This document shows, in pieces, positions 1 to 11,292 of a stretch of 64,000 nucleotides of DNA. The stretch covers positions 310,001-374,000 of the forward strand of contig NZ_JAGTXM010000005.1 in assembly GCF_018252635.1 (NCBI RefSeq), written 5' to 3'. The stretch is from Citrobacter amalonaticus. Its GTDB lineage: Bacteria > Pseudomonadota > Gammaproteobacteria > Enterobacterales > Enterobacteriaceae. Position numbers and translations under genes: made by a program. The notes beneath the pieces were generated by a model that saw only the letters and a program-made list of their open reading frames with translations, ran no database searches and was not told the DNA's origin. The first letter of the stretch is position 1; each line of letters begins with the position of its first letter.

Positions 1-64
1 GTGGGTGAGACTGAACGAACAGCTTCCCTGGCCTGACTCACTGGCGGTGAGGTTGCCGCAATGA
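1..64 (+). CDS. yhiI: C-terminal end of YhiI, HlyD-family membrane fusion protein (partial)
   Basis: Reading from base 2, the frame gives [20 protein letters not shown] and a TGA at 62-64. The gene begins outside the window. The stop overlaps the rbbA start by four bases (ATGA), which indicates translational coupling. In E. coli, yhiI lies directly upstream of rbbA and encodes a periplasmic adaptor of the HlyD/EmrA type, and the tail seen here fits that. Only about 20 residues are visible, so the call rests mainly on position. Confidence 0.7.
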   Translation, partial: WVRLNEQLPWPDSLAVRLPQ

Positions 65-2799
65 CCTCTCTGGCGCGGGTTCCCGTTTCTCCCGTGGCGC
101 ACCTTGACGGCGTGAGTCAGCATTACGGGAGCACGGTGGCGCTGAATAACATCACGCTGGATATCCCCGCGCGCTGCATGGTGGGGTTGATCGGCCCCGA
201 CGGCGTGGGGAAATCAAGCCTGCTGTCGCTCATTTCCGGCGCACGGGTGATTGAACAAGGCAACGTCATGGTGTTGGGCGGCGATATGCGCGATCCGAAA
301 CACCGCCGTGACGTCTGTCCGCGTATTGCCTGGATGCCGCAGGGACTGGGAAAAAACCTGTATCACACGTTGTCGGTGTATGAGAACGTCGATTTCTTCG
401 CCCGTTTGTTTGGTCATGACAAAGCCGAGCGCGAAGCGCGGATTACGGAGTTACTGAACAGCACCGGTCTGGCCCCGTTTCGCGATCGTCCGGCGGGGAA
501 ACTCTCAGGCGGGATGAAACAGAAGCTGGGGTTGTGCTGTGCGCTGATCCATGACCCTGAATTATTGATACTGGATGAACCGACCACCGGCGTTGATCCC
601 CTGTCTCGCGCCCAGTTCTGGGATCTGATCGACAGCATCCGCCAGCGGCAGACCAACATGAGCGTACTGGTGGCGACGGCGTATATGGAAGAAGCCGAGC
701 GCTTTGACTGGCTGGTGGCGATGAACGCAGGCGAGGTGCTGGCGACCGGCAGCGCGCATGAGCTGCGCGATAAAACCGCCAGCGCGACGCTGGAGCAGGC
801 GTTTATCGCCCTGTTACCGCAGGCGCAGCGGCAGGCGTATCAGCCGGTGGTGATTCCACCGTATCACGCGGAGCAGGAAGAGATTGCCATTGAGGCAAAA
901 AACCTGACCATGCGCTTCGGCAATTTCGTTGCTGTCGATCACGTGAACTTCCGCATCCCGCGTGGGGAGATCTTTGGCTTCCTCGGTTCCAACGGCTGCG
1001 GTAAATCGACCACCATGAAGATGCTGACCGGGCTTCTGCCTGCCAGTGAAGGCGAGGCCTGGCTGTTTGGTCAACCGGTCGACCCGAACGATATTGATAC
1101 CCGCCGCCGGGTGGGCTATATGTCGCAGGCGTTTTCGCTGTACAGCGAGCTGACGGTTCGACAGAACCTTGAACTCCACGCCCGGTTGTTTCATATCCCG
1201 GAAGCGGAGATCCCTGAGCGCGTTCAGGAGATGAGCGAGCGCTTTATGCTGGTGGAGGTTGAGGATACGTTGCCCGAGTCGCTCCCGCTCGGCATTCGCC
1301 AGCGGCTGTCGCTGGCGGTGGCGGTGATCCATCGCCCGGAAATGCTGATCCTCGACGAACCGACCTCCGGCGTTGACCCGGTCGCCAGGGATATGTTCTG
1401 GCAACTGATGGTTGATCTGTCGCGTCAGGATAAAGTGACCATTTTCATCTCCACCCACTTTATGAACGAAGCCGAGCGCTGTGACCGCATGTCGTTGATG
1501 CATGCCGGTAAAGTGCTCGCCAGCGGTACGCCACAGGAACTGGTGGCGCGGCGTGGGGCTGCAAGCCTTGAAGAGGCGTTTATCTCCTGGCTCCAGGAGG
1601 CTGCGGGCCCGGCGCCTGAAACCTCTGTGCCGGTCGAAACAAAACATGAAGAGGCGAAGCCGCCGCGTCAGGGATTCAGCCTGCGGCGACTGTTCAGTTA
1701 CAGCCGTCGCGAAGCGCTGGAACTCAGGCGCGATCCGGTGCGTTCGACGCTGGCGCTGCTGGGAACGGTGATCCTGATGCTGATCATGGGTTACGGCATC
1801 AGCATGGACGTCGAAAATCTGCGTTTTGCCGTGCTCGATCGCGATCAAACCGTCAGCAGCCAGGCCTGGTCGTTGAATCTGGCGGGTTCACGTTATTTCA
1901 TTGAGCAACCCCCGTTGACCAGCTATGACGATCTTGACCGACGAATGCGCTCGGGCGATGTCGCCGTGGCGATTGAAATTCCACCCAACTTTGGCCGTGA
2001 TATTGCGCGCGGCACGCCAGTGGAGATTGGCGTCTGGGTGGATGGCGCCATGCCCAGCCGCGCCGAGACGGTGAAAGGCTATGTGCAGGCGATGCACCAG
2101 AGCTGGCTACAGGACGTGGCGAGCCGCCAGCCAACGCCGGCGGGGCAAAGTGGACTCATGACCATTGAAACGCGCTATCGCTACAACCCGGACGTGAAAA
2201 GCCTGCCGGCAATTGTTCCTGCGGTCATCCCGTTGTTGCTGATGATGATCCCGTCGATGCTGAGTGCGCTGAGCGTAGTGCGGGAAAAAGAGCTGGGGTC
2301 GATCATCAATCTTTACGTAACGCCCACCACCCGCAGCGAGTTTTTGCTGGGTAAACAGTTACCCTATATCGCGCTGGGGATGCTGAATTTCTTGTTACTG
2401 TGCGCCCTGTCGGTGTTTGTTTTTGGCGTGCCGCACAAGGGCAGTTTCCTCACGCTCAGTCTGGCCGCGCTATTGTATGTCACTATCGCCACCGGAATGG
2501 GACTGCTGATCTCCACGTTCATGAAGAGTCAGATTGCGGCGATTTTTGGCACCTCCATTATTACCCTGATCCCGGCGACGCAGTTCTCCGGGATGATCGA
2601 TCCGGTAGCGTCGCTGGAAGGGCCGGGACGGTGGATCGGTGAGATCTACCCCACCAGCCATTTCCTGACGATCGCCCGCGGGACGTTCTCGAAAGCATTG
2701 GATCTCACCGATCTCTGGCCGCTGTTTGTACCGCTGCTGATCGCCATTCCGGTGGTGATGGGGCTGAGCGTACTGTTGCTGAAAAAACAGGAGGGGTGA
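61..2799 (+). CDS. rbbA: RbbA, ribosome-associated ATPase: double ABC domain fused to an ABC-2 membrane domain
   Basis: A 912-residue protein, matching the usual length of about 911. The first ABC domain has Walker A GPDGVGKS (residues 45-52), signature LSGGMKQ and Walker B LLILDEP. The second has Walker A GSNGCGKS (about 309-316), a degenerate signature (LGIRQR) and Walker B MLILDEP. From about residue 550 follows an ABC-2 type permease part with one early membrane helix, a large periplasmic loop and several helices to the C-terminus. E. coli RbbA is a membrane-anchored, ribosome-stimulated ATPase reported to bind 70S ribosomes and affect E-site tRNA. With yhiI and yhhJ it also resembles a tripartite export system, so a transport role is not excluded. 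It overlaps yhiI by four bases and yhhJ by one. Confidence 0.95.
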   Translation: MTSLARVPVSPVAHLDGVSQHYGSTVALNNITLDIPARCMVGLIGPDGVGKSSLLSLISGARVIEQGNVMVLGGDMRDPKHRRDVCPRIAWMPQGLGKNLYHTLSVYENVDFFARLFGHDKAEREARITELLNSTGLAPFRDRPAGKLSGGMKQKLGLCCALIHDPELLILDEPTTGVDPLSRAQFWDLIDSIRQRQTNMSVLVATAYMEEAERFDWLVAMNAGEVLATGSAHELRDKTASATLEQAFIALLPQAQRQAYQPVVIPPYHAEQEEIAIEAKNLTMRFGNFVAVDHVNFRIPRGEIFGFLGSNGCGKSTTMKMLTGLLPASEGEAWLFGQPVDPNDIDTRRRVGYMSQAFSLYSELTVRQNLELHARLFHIPEAEIPERVQEMSERFMLVEVEDTLPESLPLGIRQRLSLAVAVIHRPEMLILDEPTSGVDPVARDMFWQLMVDLSRQDKVTIFISTHFMNEAERCDRMSLMHAGKVLASGTPQELVARRGAASLEEAFISWLQEAAGPAPETSVPVETKHEEAKPPRQGFSLRRLFSYSRREALELRRDPVRSTLALLGTVILMLIMGYGISMDVENLRFAVLDRDQTVSSQAWSLNLAGSRYFIEQPPLTSYDDLDRRMRSGDVAVAIEIPPNFGRDIARGTPVEIGVWVDGAMPSRAETVKGYVQAMHQSWLQDVASRQPTPAGQSGLMTIETRYRYNPDVKSLPAIVPAVIPLLLMMIPSMLSALSVVREKELGSIINLYVTPTTRSEFLLGKQLPYIALGMLNFLLLCALSVFVFGVPHKGSFLTLSLAALLYVTIATGMGLLISTFMKSQIAAIFGTSIITLIPATQFSGMIDPVASLEGPGRWIGEIYPTSHFLTIARGTFSKALDLTDLWPLFVPLLIAIPVVMGLSVLLLKKQEG

Positions 2800-3923
2800 T
2801 GCGCCGACTACGCAATATTTATAATTTAGGTATCAAGGAGTTGCGCAGCCTGTTGGGCGATAAGGCGATGCTGACGCTGATCGTGTTTGCCTTTACCGTT
2901 TCGGTGTACTCCTCTGCGACCGTGCTGCCGGGGTCACTGCATCTCGCGCCGATTGCTATTGCCGATATGGACCAGTCGCAGCTCTCGAATCGGATCGTCA
3001 ACAGCTTCTACCGTCCGTGGTTTTTACCGCCGGAGATGATCACCGCCGACGAGATGGATGCCGGGCTGGATGCGGGTCGCTATACCTTTGCGGTCAATAT
3101 TCCGCCCAATTTTCAGCGGGACGTCCTCGCCGGGCGGCAGCCGGATATTCAGGTGAACGTTGACGCCACGCGCATGAGCCAGGCGTTTACCGGCAACAGT
3201 TACATCCAGAATATTATCAGCGGTGAAGTGAGTAGTTTTGTCGCGCGCTACCGCGACAATAGTGAACCGCTGGTCTCGCTGGAGACCCGAATGCGCTTCA
3301 ACCCGAACCTCGATCCGGCGTGGTTTGGCGGGGTAATGGCGATCATCAATAACATCACCATGCTGGCGATCGTGCTGACCGGTTCGGCGCTGATTCGCGA
3401 ACGGGAGCATGGCACGGTGGAACACCTGCTGGTGATGCCGGTAACGCCGTTTGAGATCATGATGGCGAAAGTCTGGTCGATGGGACTGGTGGTGCTGGTG
3501 GTCTCGGGGCTATCGTTAATGCTGATGGTGAAAGGGGTACTCGGCGTGCCGATTGAAGGGTCCATTCCGCTGTTCATGTTGGGGGTCGCGCTGAGCCTGT
3601 TCGCCACGACTTCAATCGGCATTTTTATGGGCACGCTGGCGCGTTCTATGCCACAGCTGGGGTTGTTGATGATTCTGGTGCTGTTGCCGCTGCAAATGCT
3701 TTCCGGTGGCTCCACACCGCGCGAAAGCATGCCGCAGGCGGTACAGGACATCATGCTGACGATGCCGACGACGCACTTCGTCAGTCTTGCGCAGGCGATA
3801 CTATATCGCGGTGCCGGGTTCAGCATTGTCTGGCCGCAGTTTCTGACGCTCCTCGCCATCGGCAGCGTCTTCTTCCTGATCGCGCTGCTGCGTTTTCGAA
3901 AGACGATTGGCACGATGGCGTAA
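2799..3923 (+). CDS. yhhJ: YhhJ, ABC-2 type permease
   Basis: A 374-residue inner-membrane protein with a helix near residues 20-40, a large extracytoplasmic domain (about 45-180) and a cluster of helices to the C-terminus, typical of the ABC-2 (DrrB/YhhJ) family. I chose the ATG at 2799, which shares its A with the rbbA stop (TGATG). A GTG one codon upstream (2796) is the alternative. The GGAGGGG inside the last codons of rbbA is a strong ribosome-binding site. YhhJ probably pairs with the RbbA membrane half; the substrate is unknown. It is followed by a REP element and by convergent nikR, whereas K-12 has the rhsB region in between. Confidence 0.93.
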   Translation: MRRLRNIYNLGIKELRSLLGDKAMLTLIVFAFTVSVYSSATVLPGSLHLAPIAIADMDQSQLSNRIVNSFYRPWFLPPEMITADEMDAGLDAGRYTFAVNIPPNFQRDVLAGRQPDIQVNVDATRMSQAFTGNSYIQNIISGEVSSFVARYRDNSEPLVSLETRMRFNPNLDPAWFGGVMAIINNITMLAIVLTGSALIREREHGTVEHLLVMPVTPFEIMMAKVWSMGLVVLVVSGLSLMLMVKGVLGVPIEGSIPLFMLGVALSLFATTSIGIFMGTLARSMPQLGLLMILVLLPLQMLSGGSTPRESMPQAVQDIMLTMPTTHFVSLAQAILYRGAGFSIVWPQFLTLLAIGSVFFLIALLRFRKTIGTMA

Positions 3924-3926
3924 GCA

Positions 3927-3962
3927 GATGCCGGATGGCGGTTACACCTTATCCGGCCTACG
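3927..3962. repeat. REP palindrome between yhhJ and nikR
   Basis: This is a typical enterobacterial REP unit: GCCGGATGGCGG, a short middle, then TTATCCGGCCTA. A degenerate partner (AGGCCGG...GCCACTGGC) follows at about 3977-4003. It lies between two convergent genes, where it could protect 3' ends or terminate transcription. Confidence 0.8.
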
Positions 3963-4016
3963 GGAGTGCCAAATCCAGGCCGGCAAGCGAAGCGCCACTG
4001 GCAGCATCGCTGGCGA

Positions 4017-4424
<408 letters not shown>

Positions 4425-4430
4425 TCAACC

Positions 4431-5231
4431 TTACGAAATGGCGCGATGGCGCACGGGGTATGCGGGAAGTACCGCCTTTTGTAGCACACGACCGGCTTCG
4501 GAGGAAAAGGTTAATGCTTCACCCACAGTTTGTGTTTCAACGATCTGTCCGTCCTCCATCACCATGACACGATGGCAAAAACGCTCTACCAGCCGCAGGT
4601 CGTGAGTGATAAACAGACAGGCGGTGCCAAACTGCTGCTGTAGTTTTTTGAGCAGACGAATGACGCCTGCCTGCAACACCAGATCGAGATTCGACACCGC
4701 TTCATCGAGAATCAACAGTTTCGGCTCCACCACCAGGGCGCGGGCCAGACAGACGCGCTGGAGCTGACCGCCGCTGAGCTGGGGAGGACGTTTATCCAGC
4801 AGGTTTTCATTGAGATCAACGGCGTTAAGCATCTCCCGCACCCGTGCCAGCTGTTCGGCTTTGGACAACGAGAGTAAATGGCGCATTGGTTCACGCAGGA
4901 TCTCATCGACGGTTTTCCGTGGATTCACCGCGCTGATGGAATCCTGAAAGACCATCTGGATATCACGGCGAAACGCCTTTTGTTTAGCCCGGTTCAGTTT
5001 TGCCAGCGGTTCACCGCGCCAGCTTACGCTACCCTGACTGGGCGATTCCAGCCCGACCAGCAGACGCGCTAACGTGCTTTTCCCGCAGCCGCTGCGCCCT
5101 AAGAGAGCAACGGTTTCGCCGCTTTTCAGGTTCAGGGAGACGTCTTTCAGCACCTGCTGATGCGGATGTTTTCCGCCCAGGCTGGCATGGGCGTACTGAT
5201 GAGAAAGGTCCGTGACGCTGAGTAAAGTCAT
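4431..5231 (-). CDS. nikE: NikE, nickel ABC transporter ATP-binding protein
   Basis: A 266-residue ABC ATPase of the oligopeptide/nickel family. Walker A is GRSGCGKST, the signature is LSGGQLQR, and Walker B is [13 protein letters not shown], where the usual D-E-P reads D-E-A. NikD and NikE form the ATPase pair that drives uptake of nickel through NikBC. It overlaps nikD by four bases (ATGA) and is followed after 12 bases by nikR. Confidence 0.96.
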   Translation of the reverse strand: MTLLSVTDLSHQYAHASLGGKHPHQQVLKDVSLNLKSGETVALLGRSGCGKSTLARLLVGLESPSQGSVSWRGEPLAKLNRAKQKAFRRDIQMVFQDSISAVNPRKTVDEILREPMRHLLSLSKAEQLARVREMLNAVDLNENLLDKRPPQLSGGQLQRVCLARALVVEPKLLILDEAVSNLDLVLQAGVIRLLKKLQQQFGTACLFITHDLRLVERFCHRVMVMEDGQIVETQTVGEALTFSSEAGRVLQKAVLPAYPVRHRAIS

Positions 5232-5992
5232 GAGGCTAACTCCATACCGTACAGCGCGAGATGGGCTGATACCAGACCACGGGTGATGGCGTGTTGTGGG
5301 GCCCTGAACAGGGTTTCCACATCGCCTTGTTCGACGATGTTTCCGTTATCCATCACCGCCACATCGTCGGCCAGTCGCGCGACCACACCCATATCGTGAG
5401 TCACCAACAGCATGCCCGGTGCCCGGTTCTGCATAATACTCTCCAGCAGATCGAGGATGCGCGCCTGCGCCACCACATCCAGGTCGGTGGTCGGCTCATC
5501 GGCGACGATAAACGGTGCATCGGACAGGACCGCCATGGCGATCATCATGCGCTGTAACATGCCGCCGCTCATCTCAAACGGATAGAGCTTCAGCACGCGA
5601 TCGGCATGCTCCAGGCCCACGGCTTCCAGGGCGCGGATAAGCGTGGCGTCATCTGCCGGTTTACCCAGCGCCTGGCAGGTTTCCCGTGCGTGGGTCGCCA
5701 TTGTATGAAGAGGATTAAACGCGCTGCGCGGGTTTTGCATAATGGTGGCGATTTTGAACCCACGCAGGGAGCAAGGGGACACCGGCTTGCCGTCAGCAAG
5801 AAGCGTTCCGCTTGTCTGGCGTACGCCGGCGGGTAAAATCCCGAGCGCCGCCGCGCAGGTCAGCGATTTTCCGCTACCGCTGCCACCCACCAGCGCCAGC
5901 ACGCGTCCGCGTTTGAGTGTTAACGACACGTCGTGCACCAGCGGGCGATCGGCCTGTAAGACGATGTTTTTCAGTTCAATGTGCTGTGGCAT
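5228..5992 (-). CDS. nikD: NikD, nickel ABC transporter ATP-binding protein
   Basis: A 254-residue ABC ATPase with Walker A GGSGSGKS, signature MSGGMLQR and Walker [13 protein letters not shown]. It partners NikE on the cytoplasmic side of the NikBC channel. Length matches E. coli NikD (254). It overlaps nikC by one base and nikE by four, so the nik cistrons are tightly coupled. Confidence 0.96.
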   Translation of the reverse strand: MPQHIELKNIVLQADRPLVHDVSLTLKRGRVLALVGGSGSGKSLTCAAALGILPAGVRQTSGTLLADGKPVSPCSLRGFKIATIMQNPRSAFNPLHTMATHARETCQALGKPADDATLIRALEAVGLEHADRVLKLYPFEMSGGMLQRMMIAMAVLSDAPFIVADEPTTDLDVVAQARILDLLESIMQNRAPGMLLVTHDMGVVARLADDVAVMDNGNIVEQGDVETLFRAPQHAITRGLVSAHLALYGMELAS

Positions 5993-6825
5993 CAGTGGGC
6001 GTGCTCCGTAACCAGATGAGGATCCAGGTGGTCGCGCAGGGCGTCACCCACCATGTTGAAGGCCATCACGGTGATAAACAGCGCCAGCCCCGGCCAGAAC
6101 ATTTGCAGCGGCTGGGTCCAGATATACTGGCGGGCGTCGTTAATCATCACGCCCCATTCGGCTGTGGGCGCTGTCACGCCAAGGCCGAGAAATGACATCC
6201 CGGCAACGTGCAGCATCATGTGACCAATATCCAGGGTTGCCAGTACCAGCAACGAGGGGATCACCGCCCCGGCCAGATGGTCGATAAACACCCGGATATG
6301 ACCCGCGCCGGAAAGTCGTGAAGCGAGAACAAACTCGCGCTGGCGAAGCGAGATCACCAGGCTGCGCACCATGCGCGCATACCACGCCCAGTGTGACAGG
6401 GCGATAGCGATAATCACGTTGGTGAGGCCCGTACCCAATACGCCGACCATAAAGAACGACAGAATCGACGTCGGGAAGGTCATAAACATATCGGCGACGC
6501 GCATGGTGGCCTGATCGACGCGCCCGCCCAGCAGCCCCGCGCTGCCGCCGACGATAAGCCCCAGCGCCAGCACCAGCAGCAGACAGGCCATCACCGAACC
6601 AAGCGACACGCGGGTGGCAGCCAGCAAACGAGAGAAAATATCGCGTCCCAGATGGTCGGTTCCCAGCCAGTGCTGGCTGTCCGGTGCCAACAGGCGAGAG
6701 GGCAAATCAATCGCCTGCGGATCATACGGCAACCACCACTGGCTGGTCAGCGCTATCACCGCCAGCAGGGCGATGACAATCATGGCCAGACGAACCGACC
6801 AGCGTGAAGAGAGGAAAAAGTTCAC
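5992..6825 (-). CDS. nikC: NikC, nickel ABC transporter permease
   Basis: A 277-residue integral membrane protein with five or six predicted helices and a binding-protein-dependent permease domain (EAA-type loop around residues 175-215). A first helix at about 10-30 precedes a periplasmic stretch ending in [15 protein letters not shown], the usual N-terminal signature of the OppC/DppC/NikC group. It pairs with NikB. The start overlaps the nikB stop by four bases. Confidence 0.96.
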   Translation of the reverse strand: MNFFLSSRWSVRLAMIVIALLAVIALTSQWWLPYDPQAIDLPSRLLAPDSQHWLGTDHLGRDIFSRLLAATRVSLGSVMACLLLVLALGLIVGGSAGLLGGRVDQATMRVADMFMTFPTSILSFFMVGVLGTGLTNVIIAIALSHWAWYARMVRSLVISLRQREFVLASRLSGAGHIRVFIDHLAGAVIPSLLVLATLDIGHMMLHVAGMSFLGLGVTAPTAEWGVMINDARQYIWTQPLQMFWPGLALFITVMAFNMVGDALRDHLDPHLVTEHAH

Positions 6826-7766
6826 GAGTGCGCTCCTTCATGACGACGAATGCGCGGGTCCAGCGCGGCGTTCAGCAGATCAACAATCAGGTTACAGACC
6901 ACGAAAACCACCACCATCATCAGCGTAAAGCACTGAATCACCGGGTAGTCGCGATTAAAGATGGCAGAAACGGCATAGCGTCCAACGCCCGGCCAGGCAA
7001 AGATGTTCTCAATAATCATCGTCCCGCCAATCAGCTCGCCAATGTGCATGCCAATCGCCGTGACCACCGGCAGCGAGGCGTTACGCAGAATATGGCGGCG
7101 TTCGGTTTGTTTGTCGTTCAGCCCACGCAGGCGAGCCCAGGTGACGTGACGCTGTCCGGCGACTTCCAGCATGCTGGCGCGCAGCAGTCGGGCGTTAATC
7201 GCCAGGGACATAAAGGCGATCGACACCGCCGGTAAAATGAGGTGCTGCCAGTCGCCGTAGCCCATCGCGGGCAGCCACTGCAGGTAAACGGAGAAGAACA
7301 TCACCAACAGGAAGGCGAGCCAGAAGTTTGGCATCGACACGCCGAGAAAAGCGATCAATCGCACGACGAAATCGGGCAGGCGATCGCGATGACGCGCCGC
7401 CCAGATACCGAGTGGTACGGAGGTCAGCAGGATCAGCGCCAGCGCCGCGCCGGCCAGTTCCAGCGTCGCGGGCAGGAAATTCAGCATATCATCCAGCACC
7501 GGACGCTGGGTGGCGAACGAGATGCCAAAATCCAGATGCAGCGCCTTCCACAGCCAGGTGCCGTACTGCACGACAAGCGGCTGGTCCAGCCCCAGCATCA
7601 CGCGGGTTGAGGCCACCATTTCCGGGGTGGGTGGCAGATTCGATAAGCGCAGATAGTCGAGCGCCGGGTCACCGGTGCCCAGGCGCAGCATGAGGAAGAT
7701 GATCACCGAGGCGGCGAAAATCATCGGAATCAGCAGCAGAATGCGCCGCAGTACATAACGCAACAT
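6822..7766 (-). CDS. nikB: NikB, nickel ABC transporter permease
   Basis: A 314-residue OppB/DppB-type permease beginning [20 protein letters not shown], the standard first helix of this group. The permease domain has about six helices, and the conserved [18 protein letters not shown] stretch near the C-terminus is diagnostic. It forms the membrane channel with NikC. The start shares one base with the nikA stop. Confidence 0.96.
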   Translation of the reverse strand: MLRYVLRRILLLIPMIFAASVIIFLMLRLGTGDPALDYLRLSNLPPTPEMVASTRVMLGLDQPLVVQYGTWLWKALHLDFGISFATQRPVLDDMLNFLPATLELAGAALALILLTSVPLGIWAARHRDRLPDFVVRLIAFLGVSMPNFWLAFLLVMFFSVYLQWLPAMGYGDWQHLILPAVSIAFMSLAINARLLRASMLEVAGQRHVTWARLRGLNDKQTERRHILRNASLPVVTAIGMHIGELIGGTMIIENIFAWPGVGRYAVSAIFNRDYPVIQCFTLMMVVVFVVCNLIVDLLNAALDPRIRRHEGAHS

Positions 7767-9337
7767 CAGGGTTTCACCGGTTTAATCTGTTCAAACGGAA
7801 TTTCAGAGGCGATAGGCGCATACGGAATTGTGCCCAGTTCAGGTCTGGCGACCACCATCATCGAGACATAGCTGATGGGCAGATAGACCGCGTCGTTGTG
7901 CAGGCGGGTCAGGATGTCTTTGTACAGCGCCTGACGCTGCGTGTCGTCCGTGGTTTCCAGTACTTCGCCAATCTCTTTATCAATCAGCGGCTTGTCGGCT
8001 AAACCCTGCTGTGCCTGGTAATCCGCATGCGACGGCACGCGCATCGAGCTCATAAAAGCGTGCGGATCATACGGCGCGCCCCAGGTGCGGTTGAAGATCA
8101 TACCGAAGCGACCATCGCGCTGGCGGGCGTAAATGCTGCTCTCTTCTTCGCCGACCAGTGCGACATCGACGCCAATCTGGCGCATATCGGCCTGAATGAT
8201 TTCCGCCATCGATTTACTCAGCGCATCGGTGCCGATGAACGACAACTCAATGCGCAGCGGTTGACCGTTTTTCTCACGAATGTCTTTGCCAGTGGGCAAC
8301 GTCCATCCTGCATTTTCCAGCAGATCTTTCGCCTGTTGCGGGTCGTACTGACGAGGTTTGAGGCCAACGTTGGCATAAGGGACCGTCGGGGCGAACAGCG
8401 TATCGGCGACCTGTTGCGTGCCGTACAGCGCATTGTCGATAAGCGATTTCTTGTTCACCGCATAATTCAGCGCTTCACGCACCGCCAGTTCATTGGTCGG
8501 TGCTTTGGCCGAGTTGAGCGCCAGCATTACCGTTTCAATCGGCTGCGAAAGTTGGGTGCGGTAGTTCGGGTTCTGACTGAAACGAGCGAACGTATCAAGC
8601 GGCAACAACCCTTCGTTACCGTACAGCAGGTCAATGTCGCCCGTTTCAAACGCCACGGCGCGGGTCGTAGGATCCGGGATCACTTTGACGGTAATCTTTT
8701 GAATCTGCGGCTTTTCACCCCAATAGCGATCGTTGCGTACCAGCACATCGTACTGATTGAGCTTCGACGTTTTCAGTACCCACGGACCGGTGCCAATCGG
8801 TGCTTTAATGCCGCGCATCGTTTCGTTGTCTTTAAATTGCGACGGCGCGATAAAACGGAACGGGCGCGGCAGCGCCAGCTCTTGCAGGAACGGGTAATAG
8901 GCGCTTTTCAGGGTGATTTGTAGCTGGTTTTTGTCGAGCGCTTTCACGTCGACGATCTGATTGACCAGTTCCAGCCAGGCATGGCGCTGACGGTTATCGA
9001 GCACTACGCGGAAGTTTTCCGCCGCCGCATGGGCGTCGAACGCTTCACCGTTTGAGAAGTTCACATTATCACGCAGGGTGAAAGTCCAGGTCTTGCCATC
9101 CGCTGAGTGGCTCCAGCTTTTCGCCAGCCATGGAATGACCGACCCGTCCGCCTGATATTTCACCAGTGGTTCATAGACCATGCTCTGGGCGAACATCTGG
9201 TTAGGGGTATACAGATGGGGGTTAAGCGGCCCAACGTTGACCGGCCAGGCGGTCGTGATTTCGTCAGTCGCGGCGGCGTGCGTAAGGAATGACGCACAGG
9301 CCAGCAGCGCAATAAGTGTGCGGCGTAGTCTGGACAA
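7766..9337 (-). CDS. nikA: NikA, periplasmic nickel-binding protein
   Basis: A 523-residue solute-binding protein of the SBP_bac_5 (oligopeptide/nickel) family. It has a Sec signal peptide ([23 protein letters not shown], cleaved near residue 22). NikA captures nickel, probably as a complex with a small metallophore such as histidine, and delivers it to NikBC for hydrogenase assembly under anaerobiosis. First gene of nikABCDE-nikR, with the NikR operator about 40 bases upstream. Confidence 0.96.
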   Translation of the reverse strand: MSRLRRTLIALLACASFLTHAAATDEITTAWPVNVGPLNPHLYTPNQMFAQSMVYEPLVKYQADGSVIPWLAKSWSHSADGKTWTFTLRDNVNFSNGEAFDAHAAAENFRVVLDNRQRHAWLELVNQIVDVKALDKNQLQITLKSAYYPFLQELALPRPFRFIAPSQFKDNETMRGIKAPIGTGPWVLKTSKLNQYDVLVRNDRYWGEKPQIQKITVKVIPDPTTRAVAFETGDIDLLYGNEGLLPLDTFARFSQNPNYRTQLSQPIETVMLALNSAKAPTNELAVREALNYAVNKKSLIDNALYGTQQVADTLFAPTVPYANVGLKPRQYDPQQAKDLLENAGWTLPTGKDIREKNGQPLRIELSFIGTDALSKSMAEIIQADMRQIGVDVALVGEEESSIYARQRDGRFGMIFNRTWGAPYDPHAFMSSMRVPSHADYQAQQGLADKPLIDKEIGEVLETTDDTQRQALYKDILTRLHNDAVYLPISYVSMMVVARPELGTIPYAPIASEIPFEQIKPVKP

Positions 9338-9376
9338 AATGGTGATCCCGAATGATGTAGAGGTACGACGTAATGA

Positions 9377-9404
9377 GTATGACGATTCTAAGGAATCATC
9401 ATAC
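9377..9404 (-). promoter_or_regulatory. NikR operator upstream of nikA
   Basis: GTATGA at 9377-9382 and TCATAC at 9399-9404 are separated by exactly 16 bases, which is the full consensus NikR site GTATGA-N16-TCATAC. It lies 40-67 bases upstream of the nikA start, where bound NikR would block the nik promoter. I looked for the FNR site known from E. coli and saw no convincing TTGAT-N4-ATCAA, only an isolated ATCAA half at about 9421. Confidence 0.93.
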
Positions 9405-9476
9405 TTTTGACGTGTTCTGGATCAAGAGAAGGGCGGTCAAAGGTGTGAATTATACGAAAATCGTATATTTCCGTTG

Positions 9477-10061
9477 TCAGGCCGTTTCCAGCCATTGCAC
9501 GGTGTCTGCGGTCAACGTAAAGGGCGTAGGGGTGCAAACCGCCAGGCTCAGGTTATCGAACTGGCAATGGCTCAGCGAAAGCCCGCAGTCAAAGGTACTG
9601 TCGACGCTGACGATTTGCCACGCGCTGCCGCCGCGCTGTTTCACGATCGCCTCTTTTTGCGTCCAGATACGCCAGAACGCGGCGAGCTGTCTGTCGGGAT
9701 GTTCCGCTTCCACTTCGGCATGTTCTCCGAGGCTGAAAACCGCATTTGCCAGCGAGCGCCAGTTAGCGCGAGGGCGAATGACTTCGAGATCGCAACCCAC
9801 TTCGCCTTCATCGCTCAGCAGCAGGGCGATGTCGTCGCCGCTGTGGCTCAGGTTGAACCACAGCGACATTTCGGGTGAAAACGCGGGTTTCCCCTGTTCG
9901 CCGTACACAATCTCCGGCAGCGGCGAGAGGACATGGGAAAGCAGAACGCGGCCCGCCAGCCATCGCGCGCGTCGCGGTCCCTCTGGCGCCAGAGCGGTTA
10001 ACGCAGACGGCAAGGCGCCTGCGCTGAGTGTCGAAACTTTTCCCAGTACGATCCGATACAT
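9477..10061 (-). CDS. acpT: AcpT, Sfp-type 4'-phosphopantetheinyl transferase
   Basis: A 194-residue protein starting MYRIVLGKVSTLSAG, almost identical to E. coli AcpT. It carries the Sfp/AcpS-II motifs: NLSHSGD, VGCDLEVIRPR (Mg2+-binding Asp and Glu) and WTQKEAIVK. The frame stays open upstream to 10157, but the ATG at 10061 matches the known start and follows the stop of the preceding KS gene by one base. AcpT transfers 4'-phosphopantetheine from CoA to a serine of acyl carrier proteins. In E. coli O157:H7 its substrates were shown to be the ACPs of the adjacent cluster. Here it is the last gene of that cluster, so ApeE and ApeF are its likely substrates. Confidence 0.95.
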   Translation of the reverse strand: MYRIVLGKVSTLSAGALPSALTALAPEGPRRARWLAGRVLLSHVLSPLPEIVYGEQGKPAFSPEMSLWFNLSHSGDDIALLLSDEGEVGCDLEVIRPRANWRSLANAVFSLGEHAEVEAEHPDRQLAAFWRIWTQKEAIVKQRGGSAWQIVSVDSTFDCGLSLSHCQFDNLSLAVCTPTPFTLTADTVQWLETA

Positions 10062-10062
10062 G

Positions 10063-11292
10063 TCAGGACCAACGTTTGATGATGATGGACGTATTGATGC
10101 CGCCAAACGCAAAATTGTTGCTCTGTAAGAATTCGCAATCAACCTTACGGGCTTCACCCATGATGTAATCCAGTGCGCCGCAGTTGGCGTCGGGCTGTTT
10201 TAAGTTTAGCGTAGGCGCAAACCAGCCTTCACGCATCATCTGTAAACTCATCCAGGCTTCCAGCGCGCCACAGGCACCAAGGGTATGCCCAAAATAACTT
10301 TTCAGCGAGGAGATCGGCACATTATCGCCATAAATTGCGGCCGTCGCCTGACTTTCCGCTATATCGCCACGATCCGTCGCCGTACCGTGCGCGGAAATAT
10401 AGCCAATATCCAGCGCGTTTAATCCTGCCATTTTCAGCGACTGTTCCATGCAAATTTGCATGGTTTCCCGCTGTGGCTGAGTGATATGCGCGGCGTCGCA
10501 GTTGGTGGCGAAACCAATGATTTCACCGTAAATCGTCGCGCCGCGCGCTTTAGCGTGTTCGAGTTCTTCAAGGATCAACGTCCCGGCGCCTTCGCCAATC
10601 ACCAGCCCATCGCGCTGTTCATCGAATGGCGACGGCGTGGTTTTTGGTTGACTGTTACGTTGGCTGGTGGCGAACAGGGTATCAAAGACGGCGGCTTCTG
10701 ACGGACACAGCTCTTCCGCGCCGCCTGCCACCATCACGGTTTGATAACCGTGACGAATCGCTTCCCACGCATAGCCAATCGCCTGGCTGCCGGACGTACA
10801 GGCGCTGGAGGTTGGGATCACGCGCCCGCGCAGGCCGAAAAACAATCCAGTATTGACGGCGGTGGTGTGCGGCATCATCTGCACATAGGTAGTGCCGGTG
10901 ATGTTATTGGTGTGCTTTTCGGTCAGCATGGTGGCAAATTCGCTCACCGGACCGGTACTGCCGGTGGAGGAGCCATAGGCGATACCCGTTTCCCCGTTGG
11001 TGAGCACGTCGTCGCCAATCAGTCCAGCCTGTTCGAGCGCCAGTTCGGTGGCGCGCGTGGACATCAACGATACGCGACCCATTGCGCGGATGCGCTTACG
11101 GGTGTAATGCTCCGGCAACGTGAAGTCATCGATTGGCGCGCCCAGCAGGGTATGCAGCCCGTCATACACCTGCCATTCTGGCATTTTGCGCACGGCGTTT
11201 TCATAGGTCCGCAGTCCCGCGGAAACGTCCTGCCAGTTTTCCCCGAAGGCGGTGACGCCGCCCATGCCCGTAATCACCACGCGACGTGTCAT
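10063..11292 (-). CDS. apeR: ApeR, FabF-like beta-ketoacyl-ACP synthase of aryl polyene synthesis
   Basis: A 409-residue ketosynthase with an intact Cys-His-His triad: C165 (SSACTSGSQ), H302 (AHGTATD) and H336 (YFGHTLGACG). It belongs to the FabB/FabF family. In the E. coli CFT073 APE system the corresponding protein is a second, homodimeric ketosynthase besides the KS/CLF pair, thought to act early or to support elongation. Its start overlaps the stop of the ketoreductase gene by four bases, and acpT follows after one base. Confidence 0.9.
   Translation of the reverse strand: MTRRVVITGMGGVTAFGENWQDVSAGLRTYENAVRKMPEWQVYDGLHTLLGAPIDDFTLPEHYTRKRIRAMGRVSLMSTRATELALEQAGLIGDDVLTNGETGIAYGSSTGSTGPVSEFATMLTEKHTNNITGTTYVQMMPHTTAVNTGLFFGLRGRVIPTSSACTSGSQAIGYAWEAIRHGYQTVMVAGGAEELCPSEAAVFDTLFATSQRNSQPKTTPSPFDEQRDGLVIGEGAGTLILEELEHAKARGATIYGEIIGFATNCDAAHITQPQRETMQICMEQSLKMAGLNALDIGYISAHGTATDRGDIAESQATAAIYGDNVPISSLKSYFGHTLGACGALEAWMSLQMMREGWFAPTLNLKQPDANCGALDYIMGEARKVDCEFLQSNNFAFGGINTSIIIKRWS

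Noticed and set aside
814-1848. A 344-codon open frame on the minus strand opposite rbbA
   Set aside because: It is the shadow of a high-GC coding gene: composition is rich in Arg, His and Gln, it has no family resemblance and no ribosome-binding site, and rbbA is certain.
3927-3990. CRISPR-like short repeats
   Set aside because: The recurring GCCGGATGGCG/TTATCCGGCC words across the window are REP/BIME palindromes scattered between genes, without regular spacers or cas genes.
8027-8923. A 298-codon plus-strand frame opposite nikA
   Set aside because: nikA is full length and conserved; the opposite frame is Arg/Gln/His-rich with no recognisable domain.
9405-9440. FNR site upstream of nikA
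   Set aside because: Only one half-site (ATCAA) is convincing; the other half does not match TTGAT at the right spacing.
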